Shown in pieces: positions 16,026-22,920 of a stretch of 25,793 nucleotides of DNA. Both the position numbers and the translations under genes were made by a program. Below the pieces are notes generated by a model. That model was given only the letters and a program-made list of their open reading frames with translations. It was not told the origin of the DNA and searched no databases. Position 1 is the first letter of the stretch; each line of letters opens with the position of its first letter. This stretch comes from Bacillota bacterium (GTDB lineage: Bacteria; Bacillota; Limnochordia; Limnochordales; ZCTH02-B6): assembly GCA_017578085.1 (NCBI GenBank), contig PKQR01000014.1, forward strand, positions 1-25,793, in the 5' to 3' direction.

Positions 16026-17045
16026 TCAAGGCAGCAGGACCACCGCCTCCGGGCTGCGCAGGCTCTCGTAACCTTGCCCGTTCACCGACGTGACCGCGTA
16101 GTAGACGTCGGTGCCCGTCCCGGACTCCCCGTCCAGGACAGGAGGCGTGTCCAAAAATGTCGTCGTGTCCGCCCCCACTTCCGCCAGCAGCTCGTAGCGG
16201 GCCAGAGCGCCCAAGCGGCGGTAGACGCGGTAGCCGGTGACGCCGGGGTGGGTCACCGGGGTCCACTCCAAGAGAACGAGTCCATCCTGCCACGTGGCGC
16301 TTAAGCCAGCCGGCGCCGGCGGCGGACCGGCGGGTCCCGTCTCGATGACGACGGCGCCCGTCCCCGGTTTCCAGTACAGCGCGGTCGTCTTGCCGGGCAG
16401 CACCGCCACCGGCATCCAATAGCCCGAGTAGATCAGCTTGTACGAGTGGAAGCTGTCGGTGTAGAAGTCTACCTTGAAGTCATAGCTGCCGGGATTGAGG
16501 CTGACGCGGGCTTGAAACTGGGCTGTGCCTGCGAGCCGGTCCAGGTTGTAGGTGTTGCCGTTGATGTGCAACCTGGCCTTGTAGGACTGATGCTCCAGCG
16601 TGAGCCCGGCGATGTCGATGGTGAGGTCAAAGGTCCCCGGGCGCGGGGCGAGGGGCACCGAGACCGTCGTCGTCTCGTTCTCATTGATCCAGACGTTTCC
16701 CGAACCCGAGTAGATCGCGTCGCCCGCGGCGTCCCGGACCACCACCTCCACCTGCCAGCGGCCGATGTAGAGGTTGTCGATGGTGATGGTCACCGTGTCG
16801 CCATGCATGGGCCGCCGCTCCTGCACCTGCTGGCGGTCCTGCGTCAAGGTCACCTCGATTTCGTAGGGTGCGGGCAGTTCCAAGCCGGGTGTGCCCGGCG
16901 GAGCCGCAAGGGTGGCGGCGATGGCCATGCGCCCGGTGGCGGGAGGGTTAAGCTCAGGAAACACCGATCCGCATCCCGCGGCCAAGATGGCCAGGGCGAT
17001 TAAAAGGGCGAGGGCATGCCAAGGTCTGCGTGGGGGAACGGCCAT
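16026..17045 (-). CDS. Lipoprotein with C-terminal fibronectin type III-like domain
   Basis: A 339-residue exported lipoprotein. Residues 1-25 form a type II signal peptide with Arg pair, hydrophobic core and lipobox LAAGC (Cys25 as the lipidated residue). The middle (about 40-230) is beta-rich with repeated hydrophobic strands (NLYIGRWQVEVVVRDAAGD, FDLTIDIAGLTLEHQSYKAR) that look like two carboxypeptidase-regulatory or Ig-like units. The last 95 residues (PAGLSATWQDGLVLLEWTPV and GYRVYRR) are typical of fibronectin type III. It should be anchored in the outer leaflet of the cytoplasmic membrane and may bind wall or extracellular polymer, which is inference. The ATG at 17045 has GGAGG upstream. 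It is a lone gene, divergent from the Gate pair. Confidence 0.8.
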   Translation of the reverse strand: MAVPPRRPWHALALLIALAILAAGCGSVFPELNPPATGRMAIAATLAAPPGTPGLELPAPYEIEVTLTQDRQQVQERRPMHGDTVTITIDNLYIGRWQVEVVVRDAAGDAIYSGSGNVWINENETTTVSVPLAPRPGTFDLTIDIAGLTLEHQSYKARLHINGNTYNLDRLAGTAQFQARVSLNPGSYDFKVDFYTDSFHSYKLIYSGYWMPVAVLPGKTTALYWKPGTGAVVIETGPAGPPPAPAGLSATWQDGLVLLEWTPVTHPGVTGYRVYRRLGALARYELLAEVGADTTTFLDTPPVLDGESGTGTDVYYAVTSVNGQGYESLRSPEAVVLLP

Positions 17046-17181
17046 AGCTATCGCCTCCGCTATGGAGTTGCTAAGGGCAGTGGTGAGGCCAGTGTAGGGT
17101 CAAGGGGAGACAAGCCGCCACCCGCAAAAGGGGTGAAAACGGGGAAGAGGAGGCGCCAGCGCGTCCCGCCGGCGCCCGCCG

Positions 17182-17210
17182 TTGACTGGCAACCGCTGGC
17201 ACACTATACT
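17182..17210 (+). promoter_or_regulatory. Strong sigma-A-type promoter for the Gate-protein operon
   Basis: TTGACT (17182-17187) and TATACT (17205-17210) are exactly 17 bases apart, giving ten of twelve consensus matches. An alternative TACAAT follows at 17211-17216. The transcript would have a leader of about 110 bases before the ATG at 17330. Confidence 0.8.
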
Positions 17211-17224
17211 TACAATTACAGGTT

Positions 17225-17240
17225 ACCCAGACTGCTGGGT
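17225..17240 (+). other. Small hairpin at the 5' end of the leader
   Basis: ACCCAG (17225-17230) and CTGGGT (17235-17240) pair perfectly around a four-base loop, starting about eight bases after the predicted transcription start. It may protect the 5' end of the mRNA or be an operator. I see no riboswitch consensus in the rest of the leader. Confidence 0.4.
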
Positions 17241-17329
17241 CTAAATTTCCCCCGTCCGGACGGCCGCTGCCGTTCGCGCAGCGGTTTCCCCGCCTGTGGT
17301 CCGAGGCCAGAGGGAGCCGACCGCTACCG

Positions 17330-17752
17330 ATGACCGCCAGCCCGTTGGCCCGCGGCCTGCGCAAAGGCTTGGAAACCACCTGGATCCTGGCCAAGGCCAT
17401 TGTGCCCGCCTACGTGGCCGTCTACTTTCTCGCGAAAACGCCCATCCTCGACGCCGTCAGCCGGCTGGCCGCGCCGCTCTTGGGCTTCGTCGGCTTGCCG
17501 GGCGAGGCGGCGCTGCCGCTGGTGCTGGGGATGGTGGTGAGCCTGTACACCGGTATCGGCGCCCTCGCACCGCTGGAATTGGGTGTGAGGGAGGCGACCA
17601 TCGTCGCCGTCATCCTGAGCGTCGCCCACAACCTGCCGGTGGAGACGGCGGTGACGCGCCAGATCGGCGTCTCGGCCTGGTTTGCGCTCGCGGTGCGGCT
17701 GGGCCTAGCGATCGCGCTGGCGCTCATCTTGCACCTGGCGTGGAGGGTGTAG
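17330..17752 (+). CDS. Half-size nucleoside-recognition (Gate) domain membrane protein 1
   Basis: A 140-residue integral membrane protein with about four hydrophobic segments (AKAIVPAYVAVYFL, LPLVLGMVVSLYTGIGALAP, ATIVAVILSVAHNLPVE, WFALAVRLGLAIALALIL). The middle has the gate-type pattern of Gly-rich turns (LYTGIGALAPLELG) and a conserved AHNLPVE loop. This is the nucleoside-recognition Gate fold also found in SpmA/SpmB and in concentrative nucleoside carriers. The substrate is unknown. The ATG at 17330 follows AGGGAG (17311-17316) at a somewhat long distance. The stop is two bases before the start of the second half-Gate protein, so the two probably form a complex. Confidence 0.8.
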   Translation: MTASPLARGLRKGLETTWILAKAIVPAYVAVYFLAKTPILDAVSRLAAPLLGFVGLPGEAALPLVLGMVVSLYTGIGALAPLELGVREATIVAVILSVAHNLPVETAVTRQIGVSAWFALAVRLGLAIALALILHLAWRV

Positions 17753-17754
17753 CC

Positions 17755-18234
17755 GTGGCGCTGGCCGGGCTTCTACAGTCGTTGTGGGAAGCGGTCACAC
17801 AAGCAGGCATGACGGTGCTGTCCATGGCGGCCATCGTCATCCCGCTCATGGTCGTCGTGGAGTACTTGCGGGAGTGGCGGCTGTTTGACCGCCTGTCGGA
17901 GTGGCTGGCCCCGGGGGCCGGGCGGCTGGGCCTGTCGGGCAACGCCGCGTTTCCGCTGGCTGCCGGGGCGGTGCTGGGGCTGTCTTACGGCAGCGGGCTC
18001 ATCATCGAAAGCGCCCGGGAAGGCCGCCTGACCCGCCAAGAAGCGTACGTGCTCACGGCACTGCTGGCGCCATGCCATGCTATCTTTGAAGATACGCTCC
18101 TGTTCGTCCCGCTGGGCGTCAACCCGTTTCTGCTGCTCGGCGTGCGGGCCGGCGGCACCTTGCTGTTGACGCTGGCGCTGATCCGCGTGTGGCAGAGGGC
18201 GAAAGGCCGCGGTGACCCGGGGGCGAGCCGGTAG
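17755..18234 (+). CDS. Half-size nucleoside-recognition (Gate) domain membrane protein 2
   Basis: A 159-residue integral membrane protein and the likely partner of the preceding one. It has a hydrophobic segment at about 17-35 (MTVLSMAAIVIPLMVVVEYL), then the Gate block FPLAAGAVLGLSYGSGLIIE, the loop LTRQEAYVLTALLAPCHAIFEDTL and a last transmembrane helix, ending in a basic tail. The order differs from the first protein, with the AHNLPVE loop of the first matched by PCHAIFEDT here. The GTG at 17755 has GGAGGG eight bases upstream, overlapping the end of the preceding gene; frames open earlier, but without a site. SpmA/SpmB-like spore maturation is a possible role, but both proteins are shorter than the usual 180-200 residues, so I do not use those names. 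Confidence 0.78.
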   Translation: MALAGLLQSLWEAVTQAGMTVLSMAAIVIPLMVVVEYLREWRLFDRLSEWLAPGAGRLGLSGNAAFPLAAGAVLGLSYGSGLIIESAREGRLTRQEAYVLTALLAPCHAIFEDTLLFVPLGVNPFLLLGVRAGGTLLLTLALIRVWQRAKGRGDPGASR

Positions 18235-18251
18235 GCAAGGAGGACTAGCTG

Positions 18252-19052
18252 TTGACGGACGAGCTGAACAAGTTTCTTGAGGTGGCCCTGCGGGCCGCGC
18301 ATACGGCTGGGGAAATCCTCATGGCCCACCGGGGGAATGTGGCCGTGGAGCGCAAGTCCGGTTTCCGGGACCTGGTCACCGAGGCGGACCGGCGGGCCGA
18401 GGCGGTCATCCGGCAGGTGCTTCTGGAGGCGTTTCCCGAACACGGGCTGCTGGGCGAGGAGGAGGGCGAGCGGCGGGGCAACAGCGTTTACCGGTGGCTG
18501 ATCGACCCCATCGACGGCACCACCAACTACGCTCACGGCCTGCCGCATTTTGCCGTCTCGCTAGCGCTCTTGGGTGAAGGCGATGAGCTCCTAGTGGGCG
18601 TCGTCCATATGCCCGCGCTCGGGGAAACCTACAGCGCGGTGCGCGGCGGCGGTGCCTTCTGCAACGGGCGCCGCATTCATGTGACCAGCGCCGAGCGTCT
18701 CGACGACTGCCTCCTGGTGACGGGCTTTCCCCACGATGTGTCGCCGGGCCGGCCGACCAACGTCGATCATATGGAAAACCTCGTGCGCCGCACCCGGGGC
18801 GTGCGCATCGTAGGAGCCGCGGCGGTGGACTTGGCCTACGTCGCGGCCGGCGTGTTCGATGCGTATTGGGACCTCACCAATCACGCCTGGGATGTGGCGG
18901 CGGGCGTCCTGCTGGTGAGGGAAGCCGGCGGGACGGTGACGGACATGACCGGCGGGCCGCTGAACTTGTACCGCCCGCGCCTGTTGGCCAGCAACGGCCG
19001 CGTGCACGAGCAGCTGCTTGAGGTCTTGCGCGCCGGCCGCATTGAGGGCTGA
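18252..19052 (+). CDS. Inositol monophosphatase-family phosphatase
   Basis: A 266-residue Mg-dependent, Li-sensitive type phosphatase. Metal ligands are clear: Glu70 in LLGEEEG, Asp85 and Asp88 in IDPIDGTTNYAHG, and Asp214 in HAWDVAAGVLLVREAGG. Substrates in the family include inositol monophosphate, fructose-1,6-bisphosphate and PAP, and sequence alone does not decide. The absence of other inositol genes argues against a simple inositol role. The TTG at 18252 is preceded by AAGGAGGA and gives the family N-terminus. It lies 17 bases after the second Gate gene, so it is probably in the same transcript. Confidence 0.9.
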   Translation: MTDELNKFLEVALRAAHTAGEILMAHRGNVAVERKSGFRDLVTEADRRAEAVIRQVLLEAFPEHGLLGEEEGERRGNSVYRWLIDPIDGTTNYAHGLPHFAVSLALLGEGDELLVGVVHMPALGETYSAVRGGGAFCNGRRIHVTSAERLDDCLLVTGFPHDVSPGRPTNVDHMENLVRRTRGVRIVGAAAVDLAYVAAGVFDAYWDLTNHAWDVAAGVLLVREAGGTVTDMTGGPLNLYRPRLLASNGRVHEQLLEVLRAGRIEG

Positions 19053-19160
19053 GCCGCGGGCGCGAGACACAGCCGGGCTTGGCGGCGCGATGACTGGCCG
19101 GCAGGGCGGCGCGGTCGGGCAGCGGCAGCAGCGGTTGGTCCAGGAGGTTGGGTTTCCGGG

Positions 19161-19934
19161 ATGTACGAGGAAAGGCTGGCGCCCCGGACCGGACGGCTCG
19201 CGGGCCAGGCGGCCATCGTGACCGGCGCCGCCCGGGGGATCGGGCGCGCCATCGCCCTGGCGCTGGCGCGGGAGGGCGCCTCGGTGGCCGTCAACTACCG
19301 GACGCAGGCCAAGGCGGCCGAGGAGGTCGTCCGGCTCATCCTGGAAATGGGAGGCGACGCCGTCCCCGTACAGGCGGACGTGACGGATCCCGCCGCAGCC
19401 CAGGCGCTGGCGGCGGCGGCCATGTCCCGCTGGGGCCGCATCGACATCCTGGTCAACAACGCCGGTGTGGCCATGTACCGGCTGCTTTTGGACACGACGG
19501 TGGAAGAATGGGACGCGGTGATGGCGGTGCACCTGCGGGGCGCGTTCAACTGCACCAAGGCCGTGCTGCCCCACATGATCCGGGCCGGCCGGGGGCGGAT
19601 CATCAACATCAGCTCAGTCTGGGGCCAGCTGGGCGCCGCCAACGAGGTGGCCTATTCCACCGCCAAGGCCGGCCTGATCGGCTTCACCCGGGCTTTGGCC
19701 CGGGAGGTGGGGCGGGCCGGCATTACCGTCAACGCCGTCGCACCCGGGGCCATCGAGACCGACATGCTGGCAGGGTTGTCGCCGGAGGAGCGGGCGGAGC
19801 TGGCCGAGGCCATCCCGCTCAACCGCTTGGGGACCCCTGAGGAGGTCGCATCGGTGGTGGTGTTCCTGGCCTCGCCGCAGGCGGCGTACTTAACGGGCCA
19901 GGTCATCAGCCCCAACGGCGGGATGGCCATGTAG
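19161..19934 (+). CDS. Short-chain dehydrogenase/reductase, FabG-like
   Basis: A 257-residue NAD(P)H-dependent reductase. The cofactor motif TGAARGIG is at 21-28, NNAG at 99-102 and the catalytic set Ser152, Tyr165, Lys169 (ISSVWG, YSTAKAG). The C-terminal AYLTGQVISPNGGMAM is standard for FabG and classical SDRs. 3-oxoacyl-ACP reductase is the default reading; the Bacillus YmfI group, which acts on modified elongation factor P, looks similar and cannot be excluded. The ATG at 19161 follows AGGAGG (19142-19147) at 13 bases, a little long. A 108-base gap separates it from the phosphatase gene and 28 bases from the HD hydrolase. No fatty-acid genes are near. Confidence 0.85.
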   Translation: MYEERLAPRTGRLAGQAAIVTGAARGIGRAIALALAREGASVAVNYRTQAKAAEEVVRLILEMGGDAVPVQADVTDPAAAQALAAAAMSRWGRIDILVNNAGVAMYRLLLDTTVEEWDAVMAVHLRGAFNCTKAVLPHMIRAGRGRIINISSVWGQLGAANEVAYSTAKAGLIGFTRALAREVGRAGITVNAVAPGAIETDMLAGLSPEERAELAEAIPLNRLGTPEEVASVVVFLASPQAAYLTGQVISPNGGMAM

Positions 19935-19962
19935 GGCCCGGGCGGAAAGCGGGGGTTGGCGC

Positions 19963-21219
19963 ATGGAGAAAGCCTTCATGGACCCGGTCCACGGGATCAT
20001 CCTGCTGCGCGAACGCTGGCTCCTGGACCTGGTGGATACCCCCGAGTTCCAGCGCCTGCGCCGCATCCGCCAACTGGGAGCTTCCTTTGCCACCTACCAC
20101 GGCGCCGACCACACGCGCTTTGGCCACAGCCTGGGCGCCCTCCACATCATGGAGCGCATCCTCCGCCGGTTCCGGGAGATCGGCATCGCGGTGGGTGAGG
20201 AGGCCGCGGTGCTGGCCCGGGCCGCGGCGCTGCTGCACGACGTGGGCCATGGGCCCCTTTCCCACGCCTTGGAGGGCATCCTCACTCCTGGTGTTGACCA
20301 CGAAGCGTGGACCAGGCGGATCCTGCTGGAAGATACCACCATCCACCGGCGCTTGCGGGCGGTCGATCCGGCGCTGCCCGAGAAAGTGGTGGACGTGCTC
20401 GCGGGGCGCGCTCGGCCGGCGTGGATCAGCAGCCTCGTGTCGAGCCAATTGGACGTGGACCGCATGGACTATTTGCTGCGGGACGCGTTCTACACCGGCG
20501 CCGACTACGGCCGGTTTCAGCTGGACCGCATCCTGCACACGCTGGCCCTGGACGGCGAGCGGGTCGTCATCCGCCACAAGGGCCTGCAGGCGGCGGAAGA
20601 GTATGTCCTCTCCCGGTACTTCATGTACTGGCGGGTGTACCTGCACAAGACGACCCGCGGGCAGGAAGTGCTGCTCAAGGCCATCGTGCGGCGCGCGCAA
20701 AGCCTGCCGGAAACCGATCCTGCCGCCGCCCGGCTCGCGCGGCTTTGGCAGGGGGATCCGACCCTGGCCGACTACCTGCGGGTCGACGACACGGACCTCC
20801 TGGTCTCCCTCAAAGCGTGGGCCGACGCGCCCGATCCCGTCCTGGCCGACCTCAGCCGGCGTTTCCTTTCCCGGCGGCTCCTGAAACCCGTGTTTCCCGC
20901 ACCCGTGCCCGGCCTTGCACCCGAGGCGCTGCACATCGCCGCCGATATCGTCGCGCGGGCGGGTTTCCCGCCGGAGAGCTATTGCCTCCTGGATTCGGCG
21001 TCGAACATCCCGTACAATCCGTACGTCCATTCGAGCACCGGCGGGGTGGGCAAGCCCATCCTGGTCGCGGTAGACGCAGGACCGCCTGTGGAGATCTCGC
21101 AGCTTTCCCCGTTGATCCGTGCCCTCGCCAGCCAACGCATCGCGGCGGTCAACCTGTATGTTCCCGAGGAATGCCGGCCTGCCGTACGGGCCGCCGTCCA
21201 TTCCCTGGTGAGTGAATAA
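19963..21219 (+). CDS. YwfO-like HD-domain dNTP phosphohydrolase
   Basis: A 418-residue member of the COG1078 HD superfamily, relatives of SAMHD1 and dGTPase. It starts FMDPVHGIILL, with H55 (TRFGHSLGALH), the HD pair H92-D93 (ALLHDVGHGPLSHALE) and the LDVDRMDYLLRDA segment at 163-175 carrying the remaining metal-ligand Asp and the conserved DRMDY. The YwfO protein of Bacillus hydrolyses dNTPs with cofactor activation, so control of dNTP pools is probable. The last 100 residues contain a beta-rich domain with KPILVAVDAG and VNLYVPEE. The ATG at 19963 has an AAAGCGGGGGTTGG stretch upstream rather than a classic site, but the HD family N-terminus fits. It is the second dNTP-hydrolase relative in the window after 1507. 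Confidence 0.9.
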   Translation: MEKAFMDPVHGIILLRERWLLDLVDTPEFQRLRRIRQLGASFATYHGADHTRFGHSLGALHIMERILRRFREIGIAVGEEAAVLARAAALLHDVGHGPLSHALEGILTPGVDHEAWTRRILLEDTTIHRRLRAVDPALPEKVVDVLAGRARPAWISSLVSSQLDVDRMDYLLRDAFYTGADYGRFQLDRILHTLALDGERVVIRHKGLQAAEEYVLSRYFMYWRVYLHKTTRGQEVLLKAIVRRAQSLPETDPAAARLARLWQGDPTLADYLRVDDTDLLVSLKAWADAPDPVLADLSRRFLSRRLLKPVFPAPVPGLAPEALHIAADIVARAGFPPESYCLLDSASNIPYNPYVHSSTGGVGKPILVAVDAGPPVEISQLSPLIRALASQRIAAVNLYVPEECRPAVRAAVHSLVSE

Positions 21220-21330
21220 CCGCCAGGGTGGACATACTACGGCAGGAAATCTGGCGACCATCGTGGAAGGATCAGGAAGCTTCGTGTCCTGCCGCGGGGT
21301 GCGCCGAAGTGTTTGGGGGATATCAACACC

Positions 21331-22323
21331 ATGACTTGGCGAGCGATCGGAGAACGCAGGACCCAACGTCGGCTGCACCTGGCCTTGGCGGCGGGCCTCA
21401 CGCTGGCCGTAGCGTTGCCGCTGACCACGAGCGCCCAGGCGGAGGGCGGCGTTTTCCACGTGGTGCAGCGGGGCGAAACCCTGTGGGACATCAGCCGCCG
21501 CTACGGTGTCACCATTGACCACCTGGTACAGCTCAACGAACTGAGTGACCCCAACCGCCTGGTGGTGGGACAGAAGCTCGTTATCCAGGAGGGCGAGGCC
21601 CGCACCCACGTCGTGCGAAAGGGGGAGACGTTGACCTCCATCGCACGGCTGTACGGCGTCAAGGTGCAGGACCTGATCGCTCTCAACGAGCTCAAGGATC
21701 CCAACCGCCTCGTGGTGGGGCAGGAGCTCATCATCACCCCGCGCGTGCAGCGCACCCACGTGGTGGAAACGGGCGATACGCTCTGGTACATCGCCCGGAA
21801 ATATGAGGTCAGCGTCGAAGCCATCGTTTCGGTCAACGCGCTGGCCGATCCCAACCGGTTGCGGGTTGGGCAGAAGCTGGTCATTCCCGCCATCGGCGGC
21901 GGCACCGACGCACCGGCGGTGGCGAGCCGCTCCAGGACGTCGGAGCAGGGCGTGTCCCTTGTCTGGCCGGTGGACGGGCGGATCACGTCCCGGTTTGGCA
22001 CCCGCTGGGGCCGCATGCACTACGGCGTCGACATCGCGGCACCCGCGGGCACGCCGGTGTTGGCGGCGGCACCCGGCAAGGTGACCTACGCCGGCTGGGC
22101 GGGCAGTTATGGCATGCTGGTTACCATCGACCACGGCAACGGCGTGGAAACCCGTTACGCCCACAACTCACGGATCCTCGTGAAAGTGGGCGATGAAGTG
22201 CAGCGGGGGCAGCGCATCGCCCTGGTAGGCAGCACCGGCAACTCCACCGGACCGCACCTGCACTTTGAGGTGCTGGTGAACGGCGAAAACCGCGACCCCT
22301 TGGACTGGCTGCCGAACCGGTAG
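21331..22323 (+). CDS. LysM-repeat M23 metallopeptidase (cell-wall endopeptidase)
   Basis: A secreted 330-residue peptidoglycan hydrolase. A signal peptide runs to about residue 37 (cleavage after SAQA). Three LysM repeats follow at about 42-85, 92-136 and 142-186, each with the DPNRL-x-VGQ pattern that would bind glycan. The M23 domain starts at about 210 (WPVDGRITSRFG) and has the zinc ligands H230 and D234 (MHYGVDIAAP), H278 (RYAHNS) and H309/H311 (GPHLHFEV). It should cut peptide cross-links in the wall or act as an activator. The ATG at 21331 is chosen over an in-frame TTG at 21313, since it leaves a normal signal sequence and a GGGGGA stretch upstream. A 111-base gap before it holds an eight-pair inverted repeat. 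Confidence 0.93.
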   Translation: MTWRAIGERRTQRRLHLALAAGLTLAVALPLTTSAQAEGGVFHVVQRGETLWDISRRYGVTIDHLVQLNELSDPNRLVVGQKLVIQEGEARTHVVRKGETLTSIARLYGVKVQDLIALNELKDPNRLVVGQELIITPRVQRTHVVETGDTLWYIARKYEVSVEAIVSVNALADPNRLRVGQKLVIPAIGGGTDAPAVASRSRTSEQGVSLVWPVDGRITSRFGTRWGRMHYGVDIAAPAGTPVLAAAPGKVTYAGWAGSYGMLVTIDHGNGVETRYAHNSRILVKVGDEVQRGQRIALVGSTGNSTGPHLHFEVLVNGENRDPLDWLPNR

Positions 22324-22354
22324 GTCAGCGGCGGCGTCATGAAAGGAGCCAAGG

Positions 22355-22371
22355 GCGCCCCGGCGGGGCGC
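22355..22371 (+). other. GC hairpin upstream of the terminator/promoter
   Basis: Seven perfect GC pairs (22355-22361 with 22365-22371) with a three-base loop lie 31 bases after the LysM/M23 stop. No T-tract follows. It may help protect the 3' end of the mRNA or be a first-stage terminator. Confidence 0.45.
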
Positions 22372-22374
22372 ACG

Positions 22375-22403
22375 TTGACAGTGAAAAGGCCGCACCGTAT
22401 ATT
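22375..22403 (+). promoter_or_regulatory. Consensus promoter for fmdB, embedded in a terminator
   Basis: A perfect TTGACA (22375-22380), a 17-base spacer and TATATT (22398-22403) give eleven of twelve consensus matches. The spacer and -10 box lie in the left arm and loop of the terminator hairpin at 22389-22418. Transcription would begin near 22410, about 67 bases before the fmdB start. Confidence 0.8.
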
Positions 22404-22424
22404 TGATGTCGGTGCGGCTCTTTT
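22389..22424 (+). terminator. Rho-independent terminator of the LysM/M23 transcript
   Basis: Nine perfect pairs (22389-22397 with 22410-22418) around a 12-base AT-rich loop, followed by TCTTTT and CTT. The upstream AAAA can extend the stem into the T-rich tail. It closes the plus-strand run that begins at 17182. Confidence 0.85.
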
Positions 22425-22476
22425 CTTGGCGCCGTAGCAACGGTCATCATGCGGAGCGAAAAGGAGGTGTGGGACC

Positions 22477-22740
22477 GTGCCGACCTACGAATATCGGTGC
22501 GAGAAATGCGGCAAGTTTGACTACTTCCAGGCGATCACCGACGCACCGTTGAGCACGTGCCCGACGTGCGGGCAACCGGTGCGCCGGCTTATCAGCCGCA
22601 ACGTAAACATCATCTTCAAAGGCCCCGGGTTTCACATCACCGACTACCGCAAGTCCGGCGGCGCCGGCGGGTCCTCCAACGGGAAGGACCGCGAACGCGA
22701 GGACAGCGAAGCCTCAGTGGCTAACAAAGATCTGGACTAG
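22477..22740 (+). CDS. FmdB-family zinc-ribbon protein
   Basis: An 87-residue small protein with a classic zinc ribbon: YRCEKCG (Cys8, Cys11) and CPTCG (Cys28, Cys31). It starts MPTYEYRCEKCGKFDYF, the usual opening of the FmdB regulatory family, and ends with a Gly/Ser/charged tail of low complexity. FmdB was first named in methylotrophs for putative regulation of amide genes; most bacterial members have no proven role. The GTG at 22477 has a perfect AAGGAGGT (22461-22468) eight bases upstream and a consensus promoter. The last 27 bases overlap the tiny antisense gene at 22714. Confidence 0.9.
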   Translation: MPTYEYRCEKCGKFDYFQAITDAPLSTCPTCGQPVRRLISRNVNIIFKGPGFHITDYRKSGGAGGSSNGKDREREDSEASVANKDLD

Positions 22741-22800
22741 GGCAGCGATGACTGCCAGCACCGCGAAGATCTGCAGCGTCCAGCGCAGCGCCGGATCCAT
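22714..22800 (-). CDS. Probable 28-codon single-pass membrane peptide
   Basis: A very short frame (ATG at 22800, TGA at 22714) encodes a 28-residue peptide. It begins MDPALRWTLQIFAVLAVIAA and continues LVQIFVSH: one hydrophobic helix of about 18 residues after a short N-terminus. GGAAGG lies ten bases before the ATG, which favours translation. The codons overlap the fmdB end on the opposite strand by 27 bases. No good promoter of its own is visible in the 38 bases between it and the terminator at 22839, so it would rely on readthrough from the aspartate aminotransferase gene. I cannot name a family. The composition is typical of small membrane regulators, but chance is not excluded. Confidence 0.45.
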   Translation of the reverse strand: MDPALRWTLQIFAVLAVIAALVQIFVSH

Positions 22801-22838
22801 CGTCGATCATCCTTCCGTCAAAATCGGGCGTGTACGCA

Positions 22839-22868
22839 AAAAGGTGAGGCCGAAAGGCCTCACCTTTT
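22839..22868. terminator. Bidirectional rho-independent terminator
   Basis: Thirteen perfect pairs (22839-22851 with 22856-22868) around a GAAA tetraloop, with A-runs on the left and T-runs on the right, so it works in both directions. It ends fmdB on the plus strand and aspartate aminotransferase on the minus strand. Confidence 0.93.
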
Positions 22869-22920
22869 GATTATACTCACGCCCGGAAACCCGCTCAAGT
22901 TGAAAAGGCGAACGGGCGCC

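Noticed and set aside
14686..16419. A 577-codon open frame on the minus strand opposite dcd and DUF92
   Set aside because: Glycine/arginine-rich shadow; the plus strand carries unambiguous dCTP deaminase and DUF92 motifs.
21220..21330. A cyclic-di-AMP (ydaO-type) riboswitch before the LysM/M23 gene
   Set aside because: The gene type made me look, but the conserved sequence blocks are missing and the gap is shorter than the usual riboswitch.
19906..22164. A 752-codon open frame on the minus strand
   Set aside because: It lies antisense to the SDR, HD hydrolase and LysM/M23 genes, has low-complexity His/Arg/Gly/Pro composition and no domain. It is a GC-rich shadow frame.
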